From positions 1 through 64,000 of the forward strand of contig NZ_JAOTIF010000023.1 of assembly GCF_025628885.1 (NCBI RefSeq): 64,000 bases of DNA, in the 5' to 3' direction. The translations under genes were made by a program, and so were the position numbers. The notes under the pieces are model-generated. The model had not been told where the DNA came from. It worked only from the letters and a program-made list of their open reading frames with translations, and did no database searches. Shown piece by piece: positions 32,346-41,127 of the stretch. Numbering within the stretch: position 1 is the first letter of the stretch; each line of letters starts with the position of its first letter. This DNA comes from Paraflavisolibacter caeni (GTDB lineage: Bacteria > Bacteroidota > Bacteroidia > Chitinophagales > Chitinophagaceae).

Positions 32346-33365
32346 TTATTGTTGATTCTCCACCCCAGCCACATTCTTTGTTCCATCCTCCAACAGTTCT
32401 TTCGCTCCCTGCAGATTTACCTTATAATACTTTTTATTATCTACCAATAGGCCCTCAGATGCTCCTTTGGCGTGCGGCACATCCACATTGATGATTTTAC
32501 CGTCATAAAAAGTACTGATGCGTTCAACAGGGGTATGGCCAAGAATGATCTTTTTTACCTGGAAAATCCTAAGGGTTGAATCTACTTGTTCTTTTGTTGC
32601 CAGTGGCGCCATAAAGTATCCCCTGTACCATAAAGGTCCATCATCAAGAAGCAGGAGCTGTTCTACTTGCGGCATAGATTCCGCGGACCTATCATAGTAG
32701 TTCCGGGCCAGGATGTTGATGGAATCAATACTATGTCCCAGTTGGTTTATGTACTGCGAAACGCCACCATGAACAAACAGCAGGTCGCCGATCTTTTCCA
32801 TCATGTTTTTTGTGCGCAGCCAGCGGCCCAGTTCTGTTTGGGTGTCATAGAAACTCAAATAGGGCACCCCTGTTTGTTTGGCAAATTCTATATACTTAGG
32901 GTTTACATAGCGGAGGTCACCATTCAAATTCATTACTTCATGATTGCCCAGGATATAGTGCACCTGGCCACCTGTTTCTTTTGCTTTTTCCTCCAGGTAG
33001 TAAATCAGCCAGAGGCATTCTGTTACCTGGCTGCCGCGGTCGAAAACGTCGCCTACTATTACCAGTGCTCCTTTGTCAAAAGTCCAATTAAAGTTTTTAT
33101 CCATAACGCCCCCGGCCTGGAGGATCTGTTTAAAATATTCGTACTGTCCTTCTATATCCGAAACCACAAATATTTTAGAAGGACTTTTGTAAATGGCTTT
33201 TTCTACTTTGTATTTCTTTTTTAGCGGTACGCTGAAGTCGGGTAATTCTACCGTAGATTTTCTTGCGTTGGCCTGGTACTGTAAATGTTCATAGAATGGT
33301 ACCTGGGCCCCAGCCGTCAAAGATGTACAACACAGGACAAGCATTATAAGGAGTACCTGTTTCAT
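32346..33365 (-). CDS. Exported PPP-type metallophosphatase
   Basis: A 339-residue protein with signal peptide MKQVLLIMLVLCCTSLTAGAQ. Calcineurin-like phosphoesterase motifs are in order: VVSDIEGQ (69-74), GDVFDRG (105-111), GNHE (140-143), LLFVHGG and ILGHTPV. The first motif, normally GDxHG, reads SDIEG, so a metal-ligand His is replaced by Glu, as also seen in some Bacteroidota members. It resembles Shewanella-like PPP phosphatases acting on phosphoproteins or small phosphoesters. It is a periplasmic or surface enzyme. It heads a minus-strand region including the peptide duplications, and a recent 113-bp copy of its central part lies at 31642-31754. Confidence 0.88.
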   Translation of the reverse strand: MKQVLLIMLVLCCTSLTAGAQVPFYEHLQYQANARKSTVELPDFSVPLKKKYKVEKAIYKSPSKIFVVSDIEGQYEYFKQILQAGGVMDKNFNWTFDKGALVIVGDVFDRGSQVTECLWLIYYLEEKAKETGGQVHYILGNHEVMNLNGDLRYVNPKYIEFAKQTGVPYLSFYDTQTELGRWLRTKNMMEKIGDLLFVHGGVSQYINQLGHSIDSINILARNYYDRSAESMPQVEQLLLLDDGPLWYRGYFMAPLATKEQVDSTLRIFQVKKIILGHTPVERISTFYDGKIINVDVPHAKGASEGLLVDNKKYYKVNLQGAKELLEDGTKNVAGVENQQ

Positions 33366-33488
33366 TGGTATTTATATTTTATATCTTCTTCTTCTTATTA
33401 AGTTACTAAACAATTTACTCATAGACGTTCTTTTGTTGTTGAAAGTTGGGGGACTGGCATTTGATTTCGCCCGGAAACAAAAAAATGT

Positions 33489-33534
33489 GTTAACGATTAC
33501 ACTTTTTACTGCAAACGTTATCGGGAACGATTGC
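33489..33534. promoter_or_regulatory. Cluster of three LacI-type operator-like 12-mers
   Basis: Three matches to GYAAWCGTTNNC are present: 33489-33500 (minus, GTAATCGTTAAC), 33511-33522 (plus, GCAAACGTTATC) and 33523-33534 (minus, GCAATCGTTCCC). The last two abut and together make a near-palindrome GCAAACGTT-N6-AACGATTGC. The sequence resembles LacI/PurR-family operators with a central CG. They lie about 200-245 bp upstream of the susC start. Confidence 0.6.
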
Positions 33535-33613
33535 ATAAATTTTTATAAAAGAAAGCAAAAAGCCAGATAATTTGTTATCCAATTATATGATTCAAGAGAT
33601 GATTGCCGGTTAA

Positions 33614-33625
33614 GAAAACGATTGC
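33614..33625 (-). promoter_or_regulatory. Fourth LacI-type operator-like site
   Basis: GCAATCGTTTTC on the minus strand is the best match to the family consensus. It lies 110 bp upstream of susC and 80 bp downstream of the three-site cluster, a spacing that would allow DNA looping. Confidence 0.55.
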
Positions 33626-33734
33626 ATTCAGCGCTTATATGAAAATTGACAAGTATTGTTTGAATGCGGATTGTAATAGAATGGTTTGATCAGAAGTAAG
33701 ATTCAATTTTTATATACAATTCAAACAACAACAA

Positions 33735-36700
33735 ATGATGATTGCTTTGAGAAGGGCATCGTTACCCAAACGATGGAATCCCTGCACTGCTATTATTTTG
33801 GGTTGCTCACAGAAGATAACCCGTGTTTTACTCCTTTTTTTCCTGTTTCTATCTACTGTTTATGTTGCCAATGCCCAGTCGCAACAGGTGACTGGTAAAA
33901 TCACCCAAGCCTCCGGGGAGCCGCTGGCAGGCGCTACTGTTGCTGAAAAGGGAGGTACTGCAAAGGCGCTCACAAAGGAGGATGGAAGTTTTTCCATTCA
34001 AGTTTCCAAGCCAAATTCATTATTGGTGATTTCATATGTAGGATATGTTTCCCAGGAGGTGAGGGCAAACAATACCTATGTATCAAGTGTTGTCATGCAA
34101 CCAGTGGCTAACAGCATGGATGAAGTGGTGGTGATTGGATATGGCACCCAAAAGCGGAAGGATCTGACAGGATCTGTATCTTCTGTGTCAGGGAAAGACC
34201 TTGCTGCCGTTCCGGTTGCCAATGCCGCCCAGGCACTCCAGGGGAAACTACCAGGTGTAAACGTGACTTCACAAGATGGCCGTCCGGATGCCTCCATTTC
34301 CATTCGTGTACGGGGTGGTGGTTCTATTTCCCAAAGCAATGAGCCTCTTTACATTGTTGACGGATTTCCGGCTAGCTCTATCAACGACGTTCCGCCAAAC
34401 CAGATCGAGAGCATCGATGTGCTGAAAGACGCTGCATCTACCGCCATTTATGGTGCGCGTGGTGCTAATGGCGTTATTATTATCACCACCAAGAGTGGCA
34501 AGGCTGGTAAGTTTACCATCAATTACGACAATTATTTTCAGTACAACCAGCCGACCAAGTACCTGGAAACAATGAATGCCTATAATTACATTGCTTACAA
34601 CTGGGCATATGCTAAAGCCATCAATGATAACTATGCCAAGGCATGGGAAAAGTTGTGGGCTATAGGAAGCGAAGCCGCAACCTATAACAATGCGGAAGGT
34701 ATTGACCATTACAAAAATGTATCTGCAACCAATTATTCAAAAGAAGCTTATAATGCTTCTTATTCTCAGAACCACAACCTGAGTATCAGTAATGGTAATG
34801 CTAAGACAAAATACATGTTGACGGCGAGCTATACGGATAATGACGGTATGAAGATCAACTCTTATTTCAAACGTGCCAATGCCTTTTTCAAGTTAGAGCA
34901 GAAACTGACCAATAAATTGACGCTTGGGTTTGATACACGCTTTACAAATTTCGAGCGGATGAGTAATGAGGGAACTACCAATGGTAGAGGTTCCATTCTC
35001 TCTTCAGCTTATCAATTCAGGCCTATAGCTACTGCTGATGTTTTAGGTGAATTGGATGATACTAAAAACACGCAACTTGGCTTGTATGACCGGGTATTGC
35101 AAGACCAGTTTAACCCCGTTGCATTGATGGAGGATTATGAGCCTCTGGAACGCAGGAGATTCCTGCGTTCCAATGTGTCATTATCCTGGAATATTATCAA
35201 AGGGTTGACGGCAAGATCTGAATTTGGGTATAATATGTACTGGCACAGAGGGAAGGCTTGGTCAGGTGCCGTATACAACAACTACCTGGATGCTGCTGGA
35301 AATAAAACTTATGCGGGTAATGCTGCCCTGGAAAGTGCTGAAGGCTGGGGATTGCGTTGGGTAAATACCTTGAATTACCAGATTGCAAACCTGGGTAAAG
35401 ACCATGACCTGAGTGTGACTGCAGGACAGGAAGTGAATAACTCAGATGGAGAAAGCTTTAGCATCTGGGGTAACAAATACCCTGTTTCATTTGATAAAGA
35501 GCGTGCTTTCGCTATGATGAACCAATATCTTGCCAGCACCACTACGGTAAACTATGGTTATAGTTCAGATGTTGCAACGCCTAACAGGTTAACCTCTTAT
35601 TTTGGCCGTGCGAATTATACCCTGAAGGATAAATATCTGTTTACAGCTACCTTACGTGCGGATGCTTCTTCCCGTTTTGCTCCTAGTAACCGCTGGGCCT
35701 ATTTCCCGGCTGCTGCTATCGGCTGGCGTATGACAGATGAGGACTTCCTGAAGGATGTTCGGTGGCTTGATAACCTGAAATTGCGCGCTTCTTATGGTGA
35801 AGTAGGTAATGATGGTATCGGCCCCAACCTTTGGAAATCACAATGGAGCTCAGATGGACTGACAAGATATTCCATCAATGAAGCCCAACAGTCTTCATAC
35901 TCTCCTCAATCCACCATGCCCAATCCCAATTTGAAATGGGAAACAACAGTTACCCGCAATGTTGGCGTAGACTTCTCCTTCCTGAACAGAAGAATCAATG
36001 GTACGCTTGACGTATATAAAAACTCAACTAAGGACCTTTTGATGCTGACTTCTCTCAGGCCTGAAACCGGCTTCTCCGGAATGTATGAAAATATAGGAAG
36101 TACCAGCAACAGAGGGGTTGAATTGGCATTAAGTGGTGATATCGTTCATCAGAAAGATTTCAACCTGACTGCCAGCATTAATATCAGTGTCAACAGAGGA
36201 AGAGTTGAGGAATTGGCTCCTGGTGTGAATGGCCTTTACAAATCACAATGGGGTTCTACTATGACCCAGCCCAATACAGGGGATTACATTCTCCAGGTTG
36301 GCAAGCCCGTTGGGCAGGTGAGAGGATATACATATGATGGCTGGTATTCAGTTGATGATTTTGACTATGCGAACGGTATCTATACTTTGAAAAAAGGTGT
36401 TGCTGATATCGGTTCGGGTATCATCGGAACAGTTTACGGAACTACTGCCAATAAGCCTGGCGGACAAGTGGCTTATCCTGGTGTGATCAAGTTCAAGGAT
36501 ACTAATGGAGATGGTATTGTGAATGAGAGTGATGTAACCATTATTGGAGACATGAATCCCAAACATACAGGCGGGTTCAATCTGAATTCTTCTTATAAGA
36601 ATATAGATTTCGCCATGAACTTCAACTGGAGTTATGGCAACAAGGTATACAATGCCAATTACCTGGCTGCCTTCTACGGAAGCAAAGAAGATGGCTTGTA

Positions 36701-37127
36701 CAAAAACCGCCTGGATTATTTATCAACTTCTTACAAAATATACGATATACAAAATGGGCAAATCGTAAAAGTGACAGATCCTGCAGCTTTAAATGCCTTG
36801 AACGCTAATGCAACTACATTCCTTCCTTATCATGAAAATCCTGTTGTATCAACTATGGGTATCCAGGACGGATCGTTCCTGCGTTTGAATACGGTGACTT
36901 TGGGATATACTTTGCCTGAAGGACTGATCCAAAAAATGAAGATAAATAAGTTGCGCGTTTATGCATCAATATTCAATGCATTGACTCTTACAAAGTATAA
37001 AGGCCTGGATCCTGAAGTGAATACAAATACCGGCCAGGGTGGTGCACAATATCCAACTGTTGGACTTGACTGGGGTGCTTATCCGCGCGCGAGGTCATTT
37101 ACTGCAGGTTTAAATGTTGAATTTTAA
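33735..37127 (+). CDS. SusC/RagA-family TonB-dependent transporter (pectin locus)
   Basis: An 1130-residue outer-membrane transporter. Residues 1-48 form a long signal peptide ending VANAQ. A carboxypeptidase-regulatory-like domain follows (about 50-130; VTGKITQASGEPLAGATV), then DEVVVIGYGTQKRKDLTGSV, the classic SusC junction. The plug contains LYIVDGFPASSINDVPP and STAIYGARGANGVIIITTK. The barrel ends in a terminal Phe (LNVEF). It imports oligosaccharides captured by SusD across the outer membrane using TonB energy. A SusD homologue starts 20 bp downstream and a PL10 pectate lyase follows, so the substrate is probably homogalacturonan oligosaccharides. Confidence 0.95.
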   Translation: MMIALRRASLPKRWNPCTAIILGCSQKITRVLLLFFLFLSTVYVANAQSQQVTGKITQASGEPLAGATVAEKGGTAKALTKEDGSFSIQVSKPNSLLVISYVGYVSQEVRANNTYVSSVVMQPVANSMDEVVVIGYGTQKRKDLTGSVSSVSGKDLAAVPVANAAQALQGKLPGVNVTSQDGRPDASISIRVRGGGSISQSNEPLYIVDGFPASSINDVPPNQIESIDVLKDAASTAIYGARGANGVIIITTKSGKAGKFTINYDNYFQYNQPTKYLETMNAYNYIAYNWAYAKAINDNYAKAWEKLWAIGSEAATYNNAEGIDHYKNVSATNYSKEAYNASYSQNHNLSISNGNAKTKYMLTASYTDNDGMKINSYFKRANAFFKLEQKLTNKLTLGFDTRFTNFERMSNEGTTNGRGSILSSAYQFRPIATADVLGELDDTKNTQLGLYDRVLQDQFNPVALMEDYEPLERRRFLRSNVSLSWNIIKGLTARSEFGYNMYWHRGKAWSGAVYNNYLDAAGNKTYAGNAALESAEGWGLRWVNTLNYQIANLGKDHDLSVTAGQEVNNSDGESFSIWGNKYPVSFDKERAFAMMNQYLASTTTVNYGYSSDVATPNRLTSYFGRANYTLKDKYLFTATLRADASSRFAPSNRWAYFPAAAIGWRMTDEDFLKDVRWLDNLKLRASYGEVGNDGIGPNLWKSQWSSDGLTRYSINEAQQSSYSPQSTMPNPNLKWETTVTRNVGVDFSFLNRRINGTLDVYKNSTKDLLMLTSLRPETGFSGMYENIGSTSNRGVELALSGDIVHQKDFNLTASINISVNRGRVEELAPGVNGLYKSQWGSTMTQPNTGDYILQVGKPVGQVRGYTYDGWYSVDDFDYANGIYTLKKGVADIGSGIIGTVYGTTANKPGGQVAYPGVIKFKDTNGDGIVNESDVTIIGDMNPKHTGGFNLNSSYKNIDFAMNFNWSYGNKVYNANYLAAFYGSKEDGLYKNRLDYLSTSYKIYDIQNGQIVKVTDPAALNALNANATTFLPYHENPVVSTMGIQDGSFLRLNTVTLGYTLPEGLIQKMKINKLRVYASIFNALTLTKYKGLDPEVNTNTGQGGAQYPTVGLDWGAYPRARSFTAGLNVEF

Positions 37128-37147
37128 TTAGTTTCAAATTGATTGCA

Positions 37148-39244
37148 ATGAAAAGGATTATCTATATAATGTTAGGAGCCATGGTGTTGGCCAATTCATC
37201 ATGCAAGAAAAGCTTTTTGGATGTACAGTCACCTTCATCTGTCGACGAGGACTTTGTGTTTTCTTCTACTAGTGAAACGCAGAAGGTGTTAGCTGGTGTT
37301 TATAATTCATGGCGGGATGGTAACAACGGGATGTTTTATGACATCGATGTAGTAGGCTCTGATGCTGAATCTCATCCTGAAAGTTATGACGCTCAAACCC
37401 GGCATATTCCTGAGGGATTGTATGCAACTGAACTGGCCATTAATTATTCAAGTTCAAGTAGTGAATATGCCAATATGTATAAAGTGGCCAGCCGTGCCAA
37501 TATCATTATGGAAGCCATCGCTGAAAAGCAGGAGTATAAGGATGCGGTTGCTGCAGGCAAGGCTAATGACTGGACCCAGATGTATGGAGAGGCCGCCGTT
37601 TTCCGTGCTTTCGCCTATCATAACCTGATCCGTTATTTTGGCGATGTTCCCTACCTGCCTGCTTCTGTCCATTCTGCAAGCGAGGCAGATAGCGCTAAGC
37701 TAACTTCCCGCGATATCATCTATGATGGTGAAATAGCAAACCTGATCAAAGTGGAACCCCTGATGTACCGTTTGGGACAAGGTGGCATCAGTGCAGAAAG
37801 ATTTTCAAGAACCTTTGCCCAGGGGCTGATTGGTAAAATGGCTCTGTATGCAGGTGGATACAGTCTGCGCCGTACAGACTTTACTTATCCTGGTGTTACT
37901 TTCACACAGATTGGTACTGAAAAGTGGAATGCAAAGTATGTTCGCCGTACAGATTATAAGAAGTACTATGAAATTGCCAAAACATACCTGAAGGCTTGTA
38001 TTGAAAACCCTGGTTCTGCGATGCTGATCACCCAGGATTCGCGCGGTGCTGGTTATGGAAATCCTTTCCAGATGAACTTCCAGTACAACATGAACTTAAT
38101 GGTGAGTCCAGAATCATTGTTTGAAATAGGTGAAACACAAGGCCAGTTCTCAGAACGTCCATACGCATTCGGGCGTCCTTCCGGTGGTGGCGGTGCAAAC
38201 GCCTATCCCTGTAAATCGTACGGCCAGAGCCGCATGTATCCTGTTTTCTATTATGGGGATTTTGATCCCAAAGATTTGCGCAGGGATGTGACTGTTACTG
38301 TTTCTGCTAATTCGGGCAGTGCTTCAGAAAAGCTGATCAGCTTTGCTCCTGGTTCCCGTGATTTGGGTGGATTGCCAAATAACAAGTGGGATGAAAGCCG
38401 TATGCAAAATCCATGGACGGCTAGTCAGCGTCAATCTGGTGTGAACTGGCCAATGATGCGTATGGCAGATGTGATCCTGATGCTGTCGGAAGTTTATGCT
38501 GAATTGGGCGATGAGGGTTCTGCTAAAGCTGAATTGAGAAAAGTACGCAGCCGTGCTTTTGCTACAGCTGACCAGACAACAAAAGTGGATGCCTATATCA
38601 ACGCCCTGTCTGGTGACGCACTGAAAGAAGCCATTCTGGAGGAACGTAAACTGGAATTAGCAGGTGAAGGCATGCGTCGTGAAGACCTCATCAGAAATGG
38701 AAAACTGCCAGAGAAAATCAAGCTTCTGCGCGATAGGCAAAAAGCTATGGTGGCTGGCTTAAAAACAAATGGATATTACACCTTCCCTAACGGTAATACC
38801 ATCTCCAGTTACATTTATGTAAAAGCGGTAAATGTTGCCGACCTGGGAATGACTAAAATGTTGACTTCACAATGTACTGTAGCTGAAACAGATCCTACTT
38901 ATCCTGTTCGATTCCCAAGCTGGCGCGGTAACTGTGACTTGTGGACTACGATTGGAACAGCCACTTCCGGAAACCGGAATCTCGCCATCAAGGGGTTGTT
39001 TAATTATATTGATCCCAATGGAGTAGAGGCTGCTGCTTTAGTGGCCCAGGGTTATAAAAAGACAGACTGGGGTGTTAACATTGTAAAGTATGAAGATCAT
39101 TATACCAATAATATCTTCAAAGGATATCCGGATGCATATTATAGCGCCGGTGTTCCACCCCGCTATTTAATGCCTTTGGCTTCAGAGATTATCGCTAAGT
39201 CAAATGGACTGGTTACGAATGGTTATGGTTTTGCACAACAATAA
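37148..39244 (+). CDS. SusD/RagB-family glycan-binding lipoprotein
   Basis: A 698-residue outer-membrane lipoprotein. The ATG at 37148 gives a signal ending NSSC (Cys19); an in-frame TTG three codons upstream is less likely. SusD features include the N-terminal SFLDVQSPSSVDEDFVFSS, FRAFAYHNLIRYFGDVPYLP (a TPR-like helix pair), and the C-terminal RPRs-type region WPMMRMADVILMLSEVYAELG and EERKLELAGEGMRREDLIRNG. It is somewhat longer than typical 500-600-residue homologues. It caps the SusC transporter and binds the glycan at the surface. A strong hairpin and a T-tract terminator follow the stop. Confidence 0.94.
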   Translation: MKRIIYIMLGAMVLANSSCKKSFLDVQSPSSVDEDFVFSSTSETQKVLAGVYNSWRDGNNGMFYDIDVVGSDAESHPESYDAQTRHIPEGLYATELAINYSSSSSEYANMYKVASRANIIMEAIAEKQEYKDAVAAGKANDWTQMYGEAAVFRAFAYHNLIRYFGDVPYLPASVHSASEADSAKLTSRDIIYDGEIANLIKVEPLMYRLGQGGISAERFSRTFAQGLIGKMALYAGGYSLRRTDFTYPGVTFTQIGTEKWNAKYVRRTDYKKYYEIAKTYLKACIENPGSAMLITQDSRGAGYGNPFQMNFQYNMNLMVSPESLFEIGETQGQFSERPYAFGRPSGGGGANAYPCKSYGQSRMYPVFYYGDFDPKDLRRDVTVTVSANSGSASEKLISFAPGSRDLGGLPNNKWDESRMQNPWTASQRQSGVNWPMMRMADVILMLSEVYAELGDEGSAKAELRKVRSRAFATADQTTKVDAYINALSGDALKEAILEERKLELAGEGMRREDLIRNGKLPEKIKLLRDRQKAMVAGLKTNGYYTFPNGNTISSYIYVKAVNVADLGMTKMLTSQCTVAETDPTYPVRFPSWRGNCDLWTTIGTATSGNRNLAIKGLFNYIDPNGVEAAALVAQGYKKTDWGVNIVKYEDHYTNNIFKGYPDAYYSAGVPPRYLMPLASEIIAKSNGLVTNGYGFAQQ

Positions 39245-39249
39245 AGTTT

Positions 39250-39278
39250 AAATGGTGAATGAGTTTCATTCACCATTT
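39250..39278 (+). terminator. Hairpin after susD
   Basis: Perfect 13-bp arms (AAATGGTGAATGA/TCATTCACCATTT) with a GTT loop, followed by ACTTTTAA. It lies 6 bp past the susD stop. Confidence 0.65.
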
Positions 39279-39284
39279 ACTTTT

Positions 39285-39330
39285 AATGCCGTTTCGTTAC
39301 ATTTGATTCATTAATTAAACGGCATTTTTT
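39285..39330 (+). terminator. Intrinsic terminator with T tract
   Basis: AATGCCGTTT pairs with AAACGGCATT across a 22-base loop, directly followed by TTTT. Together with the preceding hairpin it probably attenuates read-through from susCD into the pectate lyase gene, which may have its own promoter. Confidence 0.7.
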
Positions 39331-39407
39331 CTTTCCTGTTTTTATCATTTACGATTGCCGATTGCTTCATGCGTATTAGATTCTATCAACTTATATACGT
39401 ATAGGCC

Positions 39408-41048
39408 ATGAAATATTTTACTTTCTTTCGCGCACTGCCTTTAATTGTTTTTCTCTTTACTACAACAGTAAACGCTCAACCCGACAAATTGGCTAAAGAA
39501 GCCGAACAAGCTATGCTCCGAGCCACAAAGTATATGGTGGAAGAAGTGAGCACCAATGGCGGCTATGTATGGTACTATTTGCCCGATCTCTCCCGCCGTT
39601 GGGGCGAGATGGAAGCATATAAGACCATGATATGGACACAAGATGCCGGAACGGTAGGTATGGGACATATATTTTTAGATGCTTACCGGGCGACAGGCAA
39701 TGAATACTATTACCAGGCTGCGGAGAAGGCTGCTGCTGCTTTGATATGGGGACAAAGCGATGCAGGCGGCTGGAATTACATGATAGATTTTGCCGGTGAC
39801 AGATCTCTGAAAAAATGGTACAGCACCATTGGTAAAAATGGCTGGAGACTGGAAGAGTTTCAACATTATTATGGCAACGATACTTTTGATGATGATGTGA
39901 CCTCCAATGCCGCCCGTTTCCTGTTAAGGATTTACCTTGAGAAGCTGGACCCTAAATACAAACCTGCGCTTGATAAAGCCATTAATTTCATTATAAAGAG
40001 CCAGTATCCATTAGGAGGATGGCCCCAACGCTATCCTTTGAAATATGATTTCAGTAAAAAGGGACATCCTGATTATTCTTCCTTTTATACTTTCAATGAT
40101 GATGTGACCTGGGAGAATGTGAATTTCCTCATTCAATGTTATTTGACTTTGGGAGAAGAGCGTTTTCTTGATCCTATCAATCGGGGAATGAACTTCTATG
40201 TCATCTCACAGCATGGGAGTGGCGGTTGGGGACAACAATACAACATGGCCATGGAACCCACCAGTGCGCGTACCTATGAACCTGCTGCGTTGTTACCATC
40301 AACTACTTTTGGCAATGCCATGTTGCTGCTCCGGTTCTACCAGTATACTGGCGACCTGAAATACCTCGCACATGTACCCGATGCTATACGTTGGCTGGAA
40401 AAAAGCTGCCTTCCGGAACAAATGACGGAAAACGGCAGGTACACACATCCTACCTTTATTGATGTGGCATCAGGAAAGCCGGTTTTTGTGCATCGTACTG
40501 GCTCTAATGTCAATTATGGATACTATTATGTGGACAGTATCGACAATAAACTATTGTCACATTATGGTGGTAAAACAATAATCAATATCGAAAGGCTAAA
40601 AGAAGAATATAACAGGATCAGTGCCCTATCTACTGAAGAGGCTACAAAGAATTCTCCTATTAAAGCAGGTAACTTTAAGGAGGAAGGTTTACCTCAGAAT
40701 TTTTATCAATTGAACAGGGGCACTTCATTTTTCACTGAGTTGCCTGCTGATACGAAAGTAAAGCAGGTGATTGATGCGCTGGATAGTCATCATCGCTGGT
40801 TGGTGAAGCATGCAATGGTCTCTAATCCATACATTGGAGATGGCGAAAATAGAACATTGACAGACGAATTTGCATCCGTCAATGCAGGGGACAAAACAGA
40901 TACATCTCCCTTTAGGGATCCATCAGACCAGCTATATATTTCAACGCAGGAATATGCAAGAAATATGACCTTACTGATCAATTACCTGAAGTCTGCTAAA
41001 GAAAAGAAACCGTTGGGGAAAAAGGATATGGTGGCAAGTGGGAAATAA
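39408..41048 (+). CDS. PL10 family pectate lyase, exported
   Basis: A 546-residue protein with signal peptide MKYFTFFRALPLIVFLFTTTVNAQ. The alpha/alpha-toroid of family PL10 is recognised by QSDAGGWNYMIDF, NDTFDDDVTSN, SQYPLGGWPQRYPL (near 198-211) and YTFNDDVTWENV (near 226-237). The family cleaves de-esterified homogalacturonan by beta-elimination with calcium. It follows SusC/SusD after 163 bp that contain two terminator-like hairpins, so it may be transcribed both by read-through and from its own promoter. The C-terminal 100 residues are less typical and include a GDGENRTLTDEF stretch. A terminator follows at 41055-41106. Confidence 0.92.
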   Translation: MKYFTFFRALPLIVFLFTTTVNAQPDKLAKEAEQAMLRATKYMVEEVSTNGGYVWYYLPDLSRRWGEMEAYKTMIWTQDAGTVGMGHIFLDAYRATGNEYYYQAAEKAAAALIWGQSDAGGWNYMIDFAGDRSLKKWYSTIGKNGWRLEEFQHYYGNDTFDDDVTSNAARFLLRIYLEKLDPKYKPALDKAINFIIKSQYPLGGWPQRYPLKYDFSKKGHPDYSSFYTFNDDVTWENVNFLIQCYLTLGEERFLDPINRGMNFYVISQHGSGGWGQQYNMAMEPTSARTYEPAALLPSTTFGNAMLLLRFYQYTGDLKYLAHVPDAIRWLEKSCLPEQMTENGRYTHPTFIDVASGKPVFVHRTGSNVNYGYYYVDSIDNKLLSHYGGKTIINIERLKEEYNRISALSTEEATKNSPIKAGNFKEEGLPQNFYQLNRGTSFFTELPADTKVKQVIDALDSHHRWLVKHAMVSNPYIGDGENRTLTDEFASVNAGDKTDTSPFRDPSDQLYISTQEYARNMTLLINYLKSAKEKKPLGKKDMVASGK

Positions 41049-41054
41049 TAAATA

Positions 41055-41106
41055 TTCCACATCTTCAAAGGAATCGAACATTCCAAGGGCTGATGAAGAT
41101 GTGGAA
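41055..41106. terminator. Long stem terminator after pectate lyase
   Basis: TTCCACATCTTC (41055-41066) pairs with GAAGATGTGGAA (41095-41106). An inner hairpin (GGAAT/ATTCC, 41070-41084) sits in the loop. CATTTTTG follows on the plus strand. It lies between the pectate lyase stop and the convergent surface-protein stop. Confidence 0.75.
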
Positions 41107-41127
41107 CATTTTTGTGTACGGGGTTTT

